From positions 62,001-126,000 of the forward strand of contig CAKQUV010000001.1 of NCBI GenBank assembly GCA_934277615.1: DNA of 64,000 nt, written 5' to 3'. This DNA comes from an uncultured Clostridia bacterium (GTDB lineage: Bacteria; Bacillota; Clostridia; Christensenellales; CAG-917). This document shows positions 12,001 through 17,233 of the stretch, piece by piece (positions within the stretch are counted from its first letter, which is position 1; each line of letters opens with the position of its first letter). The notes under the pieces were generated by a model. That model worked only from the letters and a program-made list of their open reading frames with translations. It had not been told where the DNA came from and did no database searches. The translations under genes and the position numbers were made by a program.

Positions 12001-12504
12001 GGCAACGAGCTTGCCCTCATAGTAGTATGCGCCGAAGAGGAGCTTGCCTTGTCCGCTTGACGAGAGCGCCGTGATCCTGTCCGCGTCCACCGTCGCCGTG
12101 CCGAGCTCGTCCGTCTTGAATTGTCTGAATTCAACAAGGATTTCACTGGTGTCGTCGGCTTGCGACGTCGCCTCGGTATCTATTCTTCCCGCAAAGCGCA
12201 TCGTTACGAGAGAATCGTACGAGTCTTTTTGGAAACCGAGTATGAACGTCGTGTCCACCGATATGTAGCGACTGCCTCTGCTGCTCTCCGCTCCTGCGTT
12301 GAGTGCAACCGTCTTGAACAATTGCCACGCAATCTGCGAATCCAGCGTCGTCTTGTTGTCGACGATATCGCCGCCGGGATTCGGTGTCGGGATGACAGGC
12401 GTTGTGCTGTTGTCGCCCGAGGACGTATTACATGCCACGAGACCGAACAGCATGACGCTGACCATCACGAGCAGCAAAACGAGTGATAACTTTCTCATTC
12501 TCAT
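1..12504 (-). CDS. giant modular repeat lipoprotein, C-terminus beyond the window
   Basis: An open frame without a stop fills the first 12.5 kb of the minus strand: at least 4,168 codons, still open at base 1. The start ATG at 12504 follows GGAGGA at 12510-12515 with a 5-base gap. Residues 1-25 form a lipoprotein signal (MRMRK, hydrophobic run, lipobox LVAC, Cys25), so the protein is probably lipid-anchored outside the membrane. The body repeats a module about ten times: long alternating beta-type strands, a signature of the form LGxYYxGxLYIDAS followed by KVxVDxxxLLxxL, then an acidic Ser/Thr-rich linker usually carrying DAxxAxD. Signatures lie near residues 151, 510, 830, 1175, 1640, 1895, 2270, 2745, 3290 and 3840. 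There are also many short YYY...GxY segments. I recognise no enzymatic domain and no family. A structural surface protein is the default reading; an amphipathic beta scaffold is possible. Confidence 0.88.
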   Translation of the reverse strand, partial: MRMRKLSLVLLLVMVSVMLFGLVACNTSSGDNSTTPVIPTPNPGGDIVDNKTTLDSQIAWQLFKTVALNAGAESSRGSRYISVDTTFILGFQKDSYDSLVTMRFAGRIDTEATSQADDTSEILVEFRQFKTDELGTATVDADRITALSSSGQGKLLFGAYYYEGKLVADMRGIKKGVQVVWTKDIDMGAFVEKFNGLLEDLNLTQVVFDKLLGLDIGGLVKNLAGLDLVNVTVEQLLVNVLMGGSRARYIDYGSGHAALQIPIDLGIIVGALPLVQGLIPENITVLVKQILGLDLGKLGSLAGMALYLEADIREADTDKAKLTGIKFDIDTNFNSYGVKEVEERYGKFQSEVGISLGYAKADFAGTPDVNVKGMLQNRTKDNVPFEDGADTSDNFYSHVESKIAENKQTYSFLTLDAEIKLTLDFKEGKLTIQNAIDSFGTLISNIITKNVSPEMMASLTKLFAKDIVISDQKIELSVALQGKINTKDPKETKILAEIRGLDSKKRIGAYYDGSLNGVYIDASGVLGENGTKFRVDDIDVNQLLDDLVDKLFDTIKNAINGDKSASTSYDQLLDDADIIIEHDALASADVDVIGLISMIVDKVKVDMDGNIFNIKGISLALTQDVLDTIFGLVFTGDNAGAKIPLEYAELKYENDGGQLEKRLGLTAKLLIPNSDKNINNGLDLTLGLGGAITFGSINNTDYFNDAFAYVQEHANEYLPILSNGELNANLLHVNVSTGIKIDFETLKGTLADLKVDLRNQELGDSFRGILIDVLIELGNIKGGLKLDLSADIDATDGIDLNAILKSTAKIVITKSNGEQVLAIYLQDGVLYLDASLLNSVRVDKIKVDLAELLPALGVGASTSSNDAYVAKDETEGGGLDTTKLIGFIAGIFQGVKFGNNALEVVIGGGILNELLTMLGINNPATHWLNEAGEYVEIATTPAPENYTGKYYYFDAKTDTYKEANGIDINFENSDIQGGIRVALNDGLNLSKLELGIFLGLGSSLNADISIMGITAGLSDQCTKYLEENDANEYIEILKYPYISLDLEFGLDFHADEGTTLMQFGTKGTHYFDEETNEFVEITKETPVPVGYLGKFYYLNEKGQFVPETVNTTEFTFDRDMNLNYEFRLAGQIDLSPILAYLFGSPEISTKDNSTSLLIELTGKKFDYDRKVLLGLYYTGSQLYIDASNFGIGKVRADVDLYEIILGLLAKDSVVSINGNGQSVDAMTAAEGDASDVKAKRQLALSIIALLSSDSLKVELAKGLTEIVYELLGVDANDVTAWLELAWNNLEEHDGKFLRVSGSVSNVSGQETGGLEIYGRTLSINLGNKQGPTHWYDATKDEYVAVADTPAPADYKGKYYYYWFGTYKEYATEILINHNGENVPMGEYLQNNNFDDAELFNESGDVTIPSIYAEIKGTISIGADAGNDKWTIGEWISNFLGDDNPNLKSFISDLLLQFNTPVAAGADIGFRIALNARLNPEVPIDLTQNVYYAKHVLTTPVALTSGFDYTEVYKLDEAGKKYVLLTDEERNTYTGTAYVKYYKTSGIPLAEMKHDVSFRGEAFIVKGDAAVKINVTDDNAETYKDVALYSKASFLDIAYILSHSDLAIEIYNASIEDIDGMSNAQKLEKVILALRVVYAGEENGKGVSTLYLDLKDDFHLALTNIPLGDLLGGLLTSSDSTATTSDDTPDTNTKPDIMGIISSSLGNLISRIGIGEDSIKVNFAQALVVTLVNMIAGKQISADDFLKLDSDNSYLAFMWNNDSPWKSNYKLDLKVKADPVSLGITLSGIDIEIGKKGGILPEDFDASIYTSFENLNTLSLNLQLGVELGLKKQDEEIRLEKYLDLLIKDLGLKLGIDFKDDVSYNIGLTVGANLVLNEANASRMVVELKNENSGKSILSVYVDGGDIYFDFGALGGNKPFYLKNTNLSEVVCNYVKQLLGDLNSIVGKNDSDASTAADTAEQQLAAEKMQLILGISEGKLSVLVMENIIVGLVAALTSNTSGDLDIAKILEELDLDLSVAVDFQLEPSLRLDVNVDSNLINVGVGIKDIALATGDKTATRKTIDDKVDAIVNSGRFEELTDAHIIAVDLSLIVDYYGSATYVYVDDERELNKKNASERYSFSKYDNRFVQDDHGRYVREGFTFDKLLDVILGMQGLESITKTMLPQILISTANKELGFTTVKDAFSVGDLLQRLGLTLALTDKVDDGFKLDINARLNLEDMGLNDLSQLDFKNLNLILETILAGLEAHIGLDFTYELGAASTAKLDIYLIDGRIYIDALGVGGPRIQVDLLELLDSLGVELASSSSDAIIADGETPDDDSTKDNKPSVDVVGIVNKLIKNVIITAKPWVAGSLENGNRIDNVGIFFRSNAINDLLSLLLKTTIESDQVVLDENNSGLYLYPQTDMYGEDMLALRLRASLANKKDPIWIANGEDYQQYTMDLVLALNAQIGLESTSGNEEGMLDIDERRQFISLNEYVENILGLVNGFRNEIYSVEKTPLEKGIYYVFNEDANGNYILKSGMYRPINEGEKIAEGTKRYSRGYATIVGRYVENAEGEYILDATDGTYRLISNGEDVSGKQRYAFVEEVYALTYQEDANGEYVYNEEKGVYVNKNSADAPAGATKYYTRTMTAIKVTDENGNETVATVKDVKVYKRAEKAVYQDQNIGLSVSGLIYFNSSSAETTNAGGLISNLFGDMIINLQTKSAFNAGIGVRISANVDLAALDLLGLLSGGSIESFIANSDLDKVELAIEFIEVDEDGFFAEYANGEKKVLGGLYLNHGTLYLDLTEAVDTAENYSKIDNFVDFAKKIIDKFKKDDGKGQDATVAADVQEIGAERASAVRDAMVLLAYSDAQFQIQLTRALLAFVISSFMPDLGSIEEVFDVFNISLGVDLGRAEFKKISDLSPEEQKKFENEYKGDRYKLNNSADPAVQDKYYAEITDLDEYYRTEKGEYYAADSVILYTAVDNYVELTASEAESYTGTIYKKVGDTYVELADGEKDAYEGTLYKNVPTYAISSKYVEGKTYIAPNSKYELITGVAHGKYINKSNDYYGLVKFGEVEQKVNLRNYKLYVYASNGARVETDTFITDTANNYFTYVMYNGEPVKIESIYEYQFGYVKDPDGDYYRTVTLFGSLSEYYLGLDVAIGCVNMGLKLGGLDITIGAGRELLPDYIRDQKAHSYVKGGEEYLYTSDIPEEDMALVGEVKTNPFYDTIITLSFSVEFELGITEGTLDFGQILSTIIGNLAGIVVEMPSTTKGYSSAHFRLDVSLMVDIYDLTKSELKLELINITESGYESLWLGAYYVNNTIYLNLEEAFNIQKVAIGGLNIAEILKDYIIDFETTDKYFDYTDKTATSPTKDAFVASDDATTGDDIDFSNKDLALAILINKDLLTVALGDMLFDTILEYIPESLLGFDIKDLFYQEINGSLQLKLDTANKINLEVSASLGLDGERFNSVSEEKVTQAEDLSAAKLYVFQKDATGNYVSGNSDQYFRAIAPDKDKNVLSSDRYARYRIVEYNPVTKEIVVKKVVDNKKGDGSEVLDDAGVTLALAGTKIYEFVAGAEANKSYVSDGAKYDTTLELSLAIKDLDVAFTNSRTYVLSGDELAEYTNFDDVDRFTLEETIDISTSFKYGSDIDLSTVLAMLLPGLSGEDLLKIKSESDTKGDVNRSLQLVVKADIQIAALLNYFRTELIKYVGDDDQFDGDMDLFVVIELLKKVLDQFGKSALTELIANIASFVNLSVVLQTKGGNDADYHDLLGIYMAGGTFELLTDADINDPTSEDYIAPSERFDHYFETKNGSYYLDSDGNYKLIESGEYAGTRYSYDSSYCYSNEKGRYKRVNGGLFIDLSYFDIPSVKVDANEVRKLVSSLFTAATTQTDAIASDDEQPEEKPEDKKDISFPLVKDDTILEYIRAFAYGLQITSRYVRVLAQPDYINKLLTLLMGEDAIQFDDSEFRNKPAVTLYTDNTRYSYEYRADVINAFKEEVKDMTDHTTPAYIKARKELVGKLERSRNLFRIEEYGNASMGLYYLDEDGAYVQKSDMSAVDREAYDKLVNAGTKKYYDITMVTTYIQVAGTYIPYAEANQSQINSSVKNADMRKDYGVSIPELYVYDEANNKYTVANDSAYSIVKPLEARNAFLSINLYLWDYEVSLSILAPKLGVTKFHYVTGADA

Positions 12505-12564
12505 AATCTTCCTCCGAAGGCATATGCTCACTTGCGTATGCACGATAGATTATTATACGTGTCA

Positions 12565-12593
12565 ATTATACGATTTTCGCACGATTTTGTCAA
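12565..12593 (-). promoter_or_regulatory. consensus sigma-A promoter of the giant lipoprotein gene
   Basis: Minus-strand TTGACA (12593-12588), a 17-base spacer and TATAAT (12570-12565) match the housekeeping consensus exactly. The start site would fall near 12558, leaving a leader of about 54 bases before the Shine-Dalgarno sequence. The perfect match suggests high basal expression unless a repressor acts here. Confidence 0.85.
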
Positions 12594-12594
12594 T

Positions 12595-12614
12595 AGATAT
12601 CTTTTTAGATATCT
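12595..12614. promoter_or_regulatory. paired AGATATCT palindromes next to the -35 box
   Basis: Two copies of the 8-base palindrome AGATATCT, at 12595-12602 and 12607-12614, have centres 12 bases apart and end two bases upstream of the -35 box of the giant lipoprotein gene. A related TTTAGATATC lies at 12831-12840. The 11-base string AGATATCTCAA at 12607-12617 recurs at the promoter of the ECF sigma gene (55873-55883). This could be a regulator site; no regulator is identified. Confidence 0.4.
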
Positions 12615-12971
12615 CAAAACTATACCTTGTGGTGCGAGCCCGTTCACCACACAACAGATTGCGTTTTTGCCCTCAAAAAACATTAAAATATGTGAGAAGT
12701 AAGCGCAAAAAAACGAATTTTCCGAATTTTTACCCTTATTTGGCAAATTTCTGCATATTTGCCGCATTTCAGGCATTCTAACCGCACGTTTTGACAAATT
12801 TTTACTATATTCCGCACTTTACTAGAGCGGTTTAGATATCGCAAAAAAAATTATTCGACGGCAAAATCTTCAAGTCGACGATTTTCAATGTTTTTTCGCA
12901 ATGAAATTTTATTTTTCCGATATTCTACCGCCATGTTTCCGCAATCGGCGAGTCCGATTATCATCGTCCGT
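12615..12971. other. non-coding divergent intergenic region
   Basis: This AT-rich stretch lies between the divergent promoters of the giant lipoprotein gene and the DUF1624 gene. I see no convincing coding frame, RNA gene or long repeat. TTGACA at 12791-12796 lacks a suitably spaced -10 box. Confidence 0.6.
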
Positions 12972-13001
12972 TTGACAGGGCAACCGATTGTATGATAAAA
13001 T
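12972..13001 (+). promoter_or_regulatory. promoter abutting the DUF1624 start codon
   Basis: TTGACA at 12972-12977, an 18-base spacer and TAAAAT at 12996-13001. The predicted start site, near 13008-13009, coincides with the first ATG of the gene (13009), and no Shine-Dalgarno sequence precedes that ATG. This points to a leaderless mRNA. Confidence 0.6.
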
Positions 13002-13008
13002 TTTTAAT

Positions 13009-14133
13009 ATGCAAAAAAAGTATGAAAAAAGTTCGCTAATCGCCAACAACGCGGTCATTGTTAAGGTAAAGGATTGGGCACGCCGGCGCATGCAAAAAAA
13101 TCATGTCCCGACCAACCCCCTAATCACCGATAAAACCGTCGTAACTTTGGTGCAAAAAAGAAAACGTCAACGCGTTTGGGAAATCGACTTTCTCAGGGGC
13201 GTTTGCGTCCTTTTGATGGTGCTTGACCACCTCGCGCTTTTGCTTGCGGAATTTTTTGGTCCGACGTGGTACGGATGGGCAAGAAAAGGCATGGGCGACG
13301 CTTTCACGACTTTTTGCTACAACTGGATAAACGGCAGCGCAAGAGAGATTATTCACCCTATAGTGCTGTTCGTTTTCTTCTCGATATCGGGCATTTCCTG
13401 CACGTTTTCTCGCAACAACGCAAAGAGAGGTCTTATCCTCGGGGCGGTTGCGCTTCTCTACACGCTCGGCTCGTACGTAGCGCAAGAATATATGGGCATC
13501 GGCGGCGTTTTCGTAGCGTTCGGCGTGTTGGATTTCCTCGCCGCGTCTATGCTTTTGTACGCTTTTGTGGCTTTTGTATGCAAAGACAGTCGCTGGGGTA
13601 TTACGGGCGTCAGCGTCGCGCTTATCGCAGTTACGCTGTGCCTGTACTTCCTCTACACTCCGCCGGCAGATACGCCTGAAATTTTTGCGATTATATTCCC
13701 GCCGCGCGACTTCTACGGCAATTCGTCTTTGTTTTATACGCAAAGCGAATTCTCGCCCGGCGATTTGTTCACGATGATACCCTACACGGCGTTCTATTTT
13801 GCGGGCGTGCTTATAGGCGAACTTTTCTATTATGAGAGAATGTCGCTCTTCCAATTTGCGCTCACAAAGTACGTTTTCCAAAAGACCTGCGACGCACTGT
13901 ACGTCTGCGCGCAAAGCGAAAAGAAATCCTTGCGCGAATTCTCAACCTTCACGCTTTCAGCGCTTGTCGGCACGCAAAAAGTCGTAAGAACAGCTGCGAC
14001 CGGAGTGCAAAAAGGCGTATGTTTCGTGGGCAGGCACGCTCTAACAATTTACGTCATACACGTGGTGTTGCTTGCAGGGCTTTTGTCGCTGATTACGGGG
14101 CTTTTCATAACCCCCGGCAACTTCGGATTCTGA
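13009..14133 (+). CDS. DUF1624 / heparan-alpha-glucosaminide N-acetyltransferase-like membrane protein
   Basis: A 374-residue multi-pass membrane protein. The diagnostic segment RVWEIDFLRGVCVLLMVLDH follows a basic N-terminal tail of about 60 residues and matches the first helix of the DUF1624 family, related to lysosomal heparan-alpha-glucosaminide acetyltransferase and thought to pass acyl groups across the membrane to sugars. Several hydrophobic helices follow, and the protein ends in a hydrophobic helix plus GNFGF. The frame is open from a TTG at 12988, but that codon lies upstream of the likely -10 box, so I use ATG 13009. The substrate is unknown. The gene stands alone, convergent with the PH-domain gene across a shared terminator. 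Confidence 0.75.
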   Translation: MQKKYEKSSLIANNAVIVKVKDWARRRMQKNHVPTNPLITDKTVVTLVQKRKRQRVWEIDFLRGVCVLLMVLDHLALLLAEFFGPTWYGWARKGMGDAFTTFCYNWINGSAREIIHPIVLFVFFSISGISCTFSRNNAKRGLILGAVALLYTLGSYVAQEYMGIGGVFVAFGVLDFLAASMLLYAFVAFVCKDSRWGITGVSVALIAVTLCLYFLYTPPADTPEIFAIIFPPRDFYGNSSLFYTQSEFSPGDLFTMIPYTAFYFAGVLIGELFYYERMSLFQFALTKYVFQKTCDALYVCAQSEKKSLREFSTFTLSALVGTQKVVRTAATGVQKGVCFVGRHALTIYVIHVVLLAGLLSLITGLFITPGNFGF

Positions 14134-14212
14134 TTGAAAAATCAATAGTCTAAAACGGTTTGAAAATCATAAAAAATCAATCGTTCAAAATTCGTTTGGA
14201 AACGAAAAAACA

Positions 14213-14253
14213 AGGGTTTATCAATGCGTTTTGCGCCGATAAACCCTATTTTT
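14213..14253. terminator. bidirectional terminator between convergent genes
   Basis: AGGGTTTATC (14213-14222) pairs with GATAAACCCT (14238-14247) across a 15-base loop. On the plus strand ATTTTTAT follows; on the minus strand TTGTTTTTTCG follows. It therefore serves both the DUF1624 gene and the PH-domain gene. Confidence 0.8.
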
Positions 14254-14355
14254 ATGTCAGATTTTAGTTTTATTCGATTTAGTTTTATAGTTTGCCGTTT
14301 GCAAATTTCGCTATAAATTTGCTTATCGTTTTATAGCTTATCTTTGCGACAGCGA

Positions 14356-14913
14356 TTAGCCGACGAGGCGCAATTGAGCGCGTCTGTTCGATTCGGTGCG
14401 GACTTCGGAAATTTGCTCCATGATTTTTCTTGCGAATCTGTCTGCACCTCTGACGTTTTTGACCGTGTAGGGCTGCACCGCGTCGGATACGATGAGCATA
14501 TCGCCAACGCCGACAAGACGTTGCAAAAAGTTTTGTTTTGTTTCCACAAGCTTTATTTCGTTGAGCGGAACAACCGTCGTCTTGACGTTTATCACGCCCT
14601 CGCGATACACCACTTTGTCCTCTGTGAGCACAATCTCTTTCGCGCCGAGGCGGATTGACTGTATCAAAAGGCTCAAAAGAACAATGACGCCTGCTCCCAG
14701 CAATACATATTTCATAACCGTATCCGTTAGGTATTGAGCAGGCTCCGTCTTTGTGAAAAGCCCCTCGATTTTGTCCTTATAAATCCAAACGACGGCGACA
14801 AGTCCGCCCAAAACGGCGGCAAGCAAAAACGAGCTTGCATACACCCATGCGGAAAACTTGCCTTTTGCTATTATTCTTTCTGTTTTTGAATACTTCCTTT
14901 CGAGCGCTTTCAT
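14356..14913 (-). CDS. PH-domain (bPH2/DUF304-like) membrane protein
   Basis: A 185-residue protein with two transmembrane helices (about residues 25-48 and 65-85) followed by a bacterial PH-like domain with the usual pattern IVLTEDKVVYREGVINVKTT and VPLNEIKLVE. Such proteins (YdbS/YdbT-type) are membrane-associated and of uncertain function. An upstream GTG at 14928 overlaps the stop of the GH127-like gene, but the ATG at 14913 has a strong Shine-Dalgarno AGGTGAT five bases upstream, so I choose it. The 11-base gap to the upstream gene suggests co-transcription. Confidence 0.75.
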   Translation of the reverse strand: MKALERKYSKTERIIAKGKFSAWVYASSFLLAAVLGGLVAVVWIYKDKIEGLFTKTEPAQYLTDTVMKYVLLGAGVIVLLSLLIQSIRLGAKEIVLTEDKVVYREGVINVKTTVVPLNEIKLVETKQNFLQRLVGVGDMLIVSDAVQPYTVKNVRGADRFARKIMEQISEVRTESNRRAQLRLVG

Positions 14914-14924
14914 ACGATCACCTC

Positions 14925-16871
14925 TCACTTAAAGCATTTGGGAAATTTTGCCATATGCAACGTCGTAGTGCCGAAGGGTTGATAAGTCCTTTCCAGACAC
15001 TCTTCCGAATAACTGCATTTTTTGGGGATTTGCGTAAATCCGTTTACGTCATAATCCCAGTTGAACACTGTTTTGGAGCGGATTTTGAGTTCGAAGGGCG
15101 GATTGTCGAATGCAAACGGCTTGTCCGTAATGTCGTTGACCACCGTCGTTTCCTCTTCCGCAAGCGCTTTTGCGCCCGCCTTTCTTGCAAAAATCGGCGA
15201 AATATTCCATTTCTTTGACGATTTCACGCTGAGAATGCGCCTGTCCGTGGCGTTTTGCGTAATCTCGAATGGCAATTTGAGCGACATGAGCAAGTTGCCT
15301 TTGAACAAACTCTTCGTGCCGTCGCTGTTGTCCTCGGCAACGAGCGGTATGGACATCTTGAGCATAAACGTGCTGCCCGTCTTGAGAATGCATTTGACGG
15401 AAATTTCTCTGCTGCCGCTTGCGACAACCTGTCCGCCGGATATGAGTTGCATCGTGGTGTTTTTCGGCACGCGGAAATTGATTTTAACTTCTTGCTCGGC
15501 ACTTGCCTGCTCCACCTTGAAAATGACGGTGTTGCGGAAAGGGTAGCTGGTGCGCTCGCTTATAGTGAGCGCCGTGCCCTCCACCGTAACGTCCATCGTA
15601 CAAGGCGTATACGTCAAGAAATTGAGCTCGTCGTCTTTGACCATGCACGCGGTCTGCATATACAGCGGATAAGCCGACAGCACGGCGATTGCGCCTCTTG
15701 ACAACTTCCTTGTATAAAAAGCGTTGTCGCAGTCGGAATACGGCAATTTGCGCGCGTCGGACGCCTCTATCTGATTTATCAAAACAGTATCCTGCACCGC
15801 GCTGCAATCCTCGAAACACGCTCCCGGAACAAGATTGAAAATTATCCTTTCAATCAAATCCACCGAGCGATAATCTTTGGTTTCTTTTACGACTTCCACA
15901 AGCGATTCGAGATACTCGACGGCGGCTTGTACGTCAACGCCTCTTACTCCGTTCGAGCCCGCAAGGCGAGGATCGCACGCAAACGCTCCCAGCGGCGTGC
16001 CGTGATGTTTTTCAAGCGCGGAAATCATCTTGAGCGACAAATTCTTGAGTGCGTCGTCGCCTATAAATCTGCCGTACGTCGCAGGGTACTTGACCGCCTT
16101 TGCGACGTTGACGCCGCTCGTTTCCACAGCGGCCTGATGAGCGGCTTTTCGCCAGTATTTGTCTGCAAATTCGCTTGTGAACGCTTTTTGACGTTTTGAC
16201 GCGGGAACAACCGAATCGTAGGTTGAAACTATCTTGTTGACGCGTTTAAGTGCGTGTTGTGAAATATACTTGTTGTACGGCTTTTTATAGGAAAAACGCA
16301 CGGCAAGCTTGAACCAATCGTTGGACTGATCTCTCAGTTTTTCGCCGAGGTCTTGCAACCACTCCAAATCCGTTTCTCTGTAAACCGCCTCGACTGCTTC
16401 TATCTCGTCGAGCAATCTCGCTCTTGAATCGTACCAGTTCGCCCACATGGACGACGTGTTGAATTGGCTCTTGAAATACTTTTTCAAAAACGGCAGAATG
16501 CGCTCGCTACCCGTCGCCTCATAATAGGTGAGCAGCGCTTTGACCGCTTCGATTTTGGGAGTCAGCGAACGAGAATCTTTGGAGCCGAAATCGCCGCCTT
16601 CGTTGGCGCTTGACAAAATGGGCATTACGAAACTCTTTGCTTTGTCTTTGAGATTTTTATCATCCAAAGCGCATGCAAGCAAAGTTATGCCGCGAACAAA
16701 GCGAGGCAGGCTCTCGCTGCCGCACCACTCGCCGTCCTTAACCAACCCCGAAAGCGCGCCCAACCTCTTTTGAAGGTTGTTCATAAGTTGCATTTCGTCA
16801 TACAACCAACCCTGAGGTTTGATTGCGCCGAGAGGCAGTTTTTTAAGGTTTTTGTCAACCGATTTTGCCAC
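14925..16871 (-). CDS. GH127-like (DUF1680) glycoside hydrolase family protein
   Basis: About 648 residues. The N-terminal pattern LPLGAIKPQGWLYDEMQLMN, then GEWCGSESLPRFVRG and a long run of alpha-helical repeats, fits the DUF1680/GH127 fold, an alpha/alpha barrel with C-terminal beta domains. Characterised members are beta-L-arabinofuranosidases. They use a Zn site with a paired-Cys motif; here the corresponding stretch has isolated cysteines (GACFEDCS, YSDCDNA, MQTACMV) and no CC pair, so activity is doubtful. No signal peptide is evident, so it is probably cytoplasmic. The start is GTG 16871 with AAAGGGA seven bases upstream; a TTG at 16895 lies inside a hairpin and is less likely. The PH-domain gene follows directly. 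Confidence 0.65.
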   Translation of the reverse strand: MAKSVDKNLKKLPLGAIKPQGWLYDEMQLMNNLQKRLGALSGLVKDGEWCGSESLPRFVRGITLLACALDDKNLKDKAKSFVMPILSSANEGGDFGSKDSRSLTPKIEAVKALLTYYEATGSERILPFLKKYFKSQFNTSSMWANWYDSRARLLDEIEAVEAVYRETDLEWLQDLGEKLRDQSNDWFKLAVRFSYKKPYNKYISQHALKRVNKIVSTYDSVVPASKRQKAFTSEFADKYWRKAAHQAAVETSGVNVAKAVKYPATYGRFIGDDALKNLSLKMISALEKHHGTPLGAFACDPRLAGSNGVRGVDVQAAVEYLESLVEVVKETKDYRSVDLIERIIFNLVPGACFEDCSAVQDTVLINQIEASDARKLPYSDCDNAFYTRKLSRGAIAVLSAYPLYMQTACMVKDDELNFLTYTPCTMDVTVEGTALTISERTSYPFRNTVIFKVEQASAEQEVKINFRVPKNTTMQLISGGQVVASGSREISVKCILKTGSTFMLKMSIPLVAEDNSDGTKSLFKGNLLMSLKLPFEITQNATDRRILSVKSSKKWNISPIFARKAGAKALAEEETTVVNDITDKPFAFDNPPFELKIRSKTVFNWDYDVNGFTQIPKKCSYSEECLERTYQPFGTTTLHMAKFPKCFK

Positions 16872-17106
16872 TATAATTCCCTTTGCGTGAGGCAAAGCCT
16901 CACATTTCCGTTTATTATATTAAAGTAGCACACAAACGCCACAAAATCAAGTGAAACAATCATCAAACGAAAAGTATGTGCCGACGGCGCGCGTTTGCAT
17001 TCCTGCAACAGTGTTGCAAAACTATGCGATTCGACAAATCCTCCAAGCAGAAAAATCATGGCGATACTCCAAAAAAACGCACTTTCCAAACACCGATGAA
17101 ACGCAT
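16872..17106. other. intergenic region with hairpin and 15-base palindrome
   Basis: No gene seen. A tight hairpin GTGAGGC-AAA-GCCTCAC (16887-16903) lies just upstream of the Shine-Dalgarno of the GH127-like gene. A minus-strand TATAAT is at 16919-16914 with only a weak -35 match. At 17004-17018 TGCAACA-G-TGTTGCA is a perfect 15-base palindrome about 130 bases upstream of the start and could be an operator. Confidence 0.45.
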
Positions 17107-17133
17107 AAAAAACCGCCCTCTCGGAGCGGTTTT
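17107..17133 (-). terminator. terminator downstream of the four-helix membrane protein gene
   Basis: Read on the minus strand: AAAACCGC, a 9-base loop, GCGGTTTTTT (stem arms 17126-17133 and 17109-17116) followed by ATG. It lies about 100 bases past the stop of the 17234-17875 gene. Confidence 0.65.
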
Positions 17134-17233
17134 ATCGTTTGTTATTTATGGCTAAATCCGCGCAAAACACACTTTATATGTCATTTTTGCATTCATAAAG
17201 TGCATTTAGTGCAATTTGCGCTAATTTTACGTT

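Noticed and set aside
256..12486. Long plus-strand frames (up to 867 codons) opposite the giant lipoprotein gene
   Set aside because: They all lie in one register exactly opposite the minus-strand codons, have no ribosome sites and give Cys/Val/Phe-rich sequences typical of antisense translation.
12528..12797. Minus-strand frame of 89 codons upstream of the giant lipoprotein gene
   Set aside because: It runs straight through the consensus promoter and the palindromes and has no ribosome site or family resemblance.
12791..12811. Plus-strand TTGACA followed by an AT-rich stretch
   Set aside because: The nearest TATATT is only 9 bases away and nothing resembling a -10 box lies at 16-18 bases.
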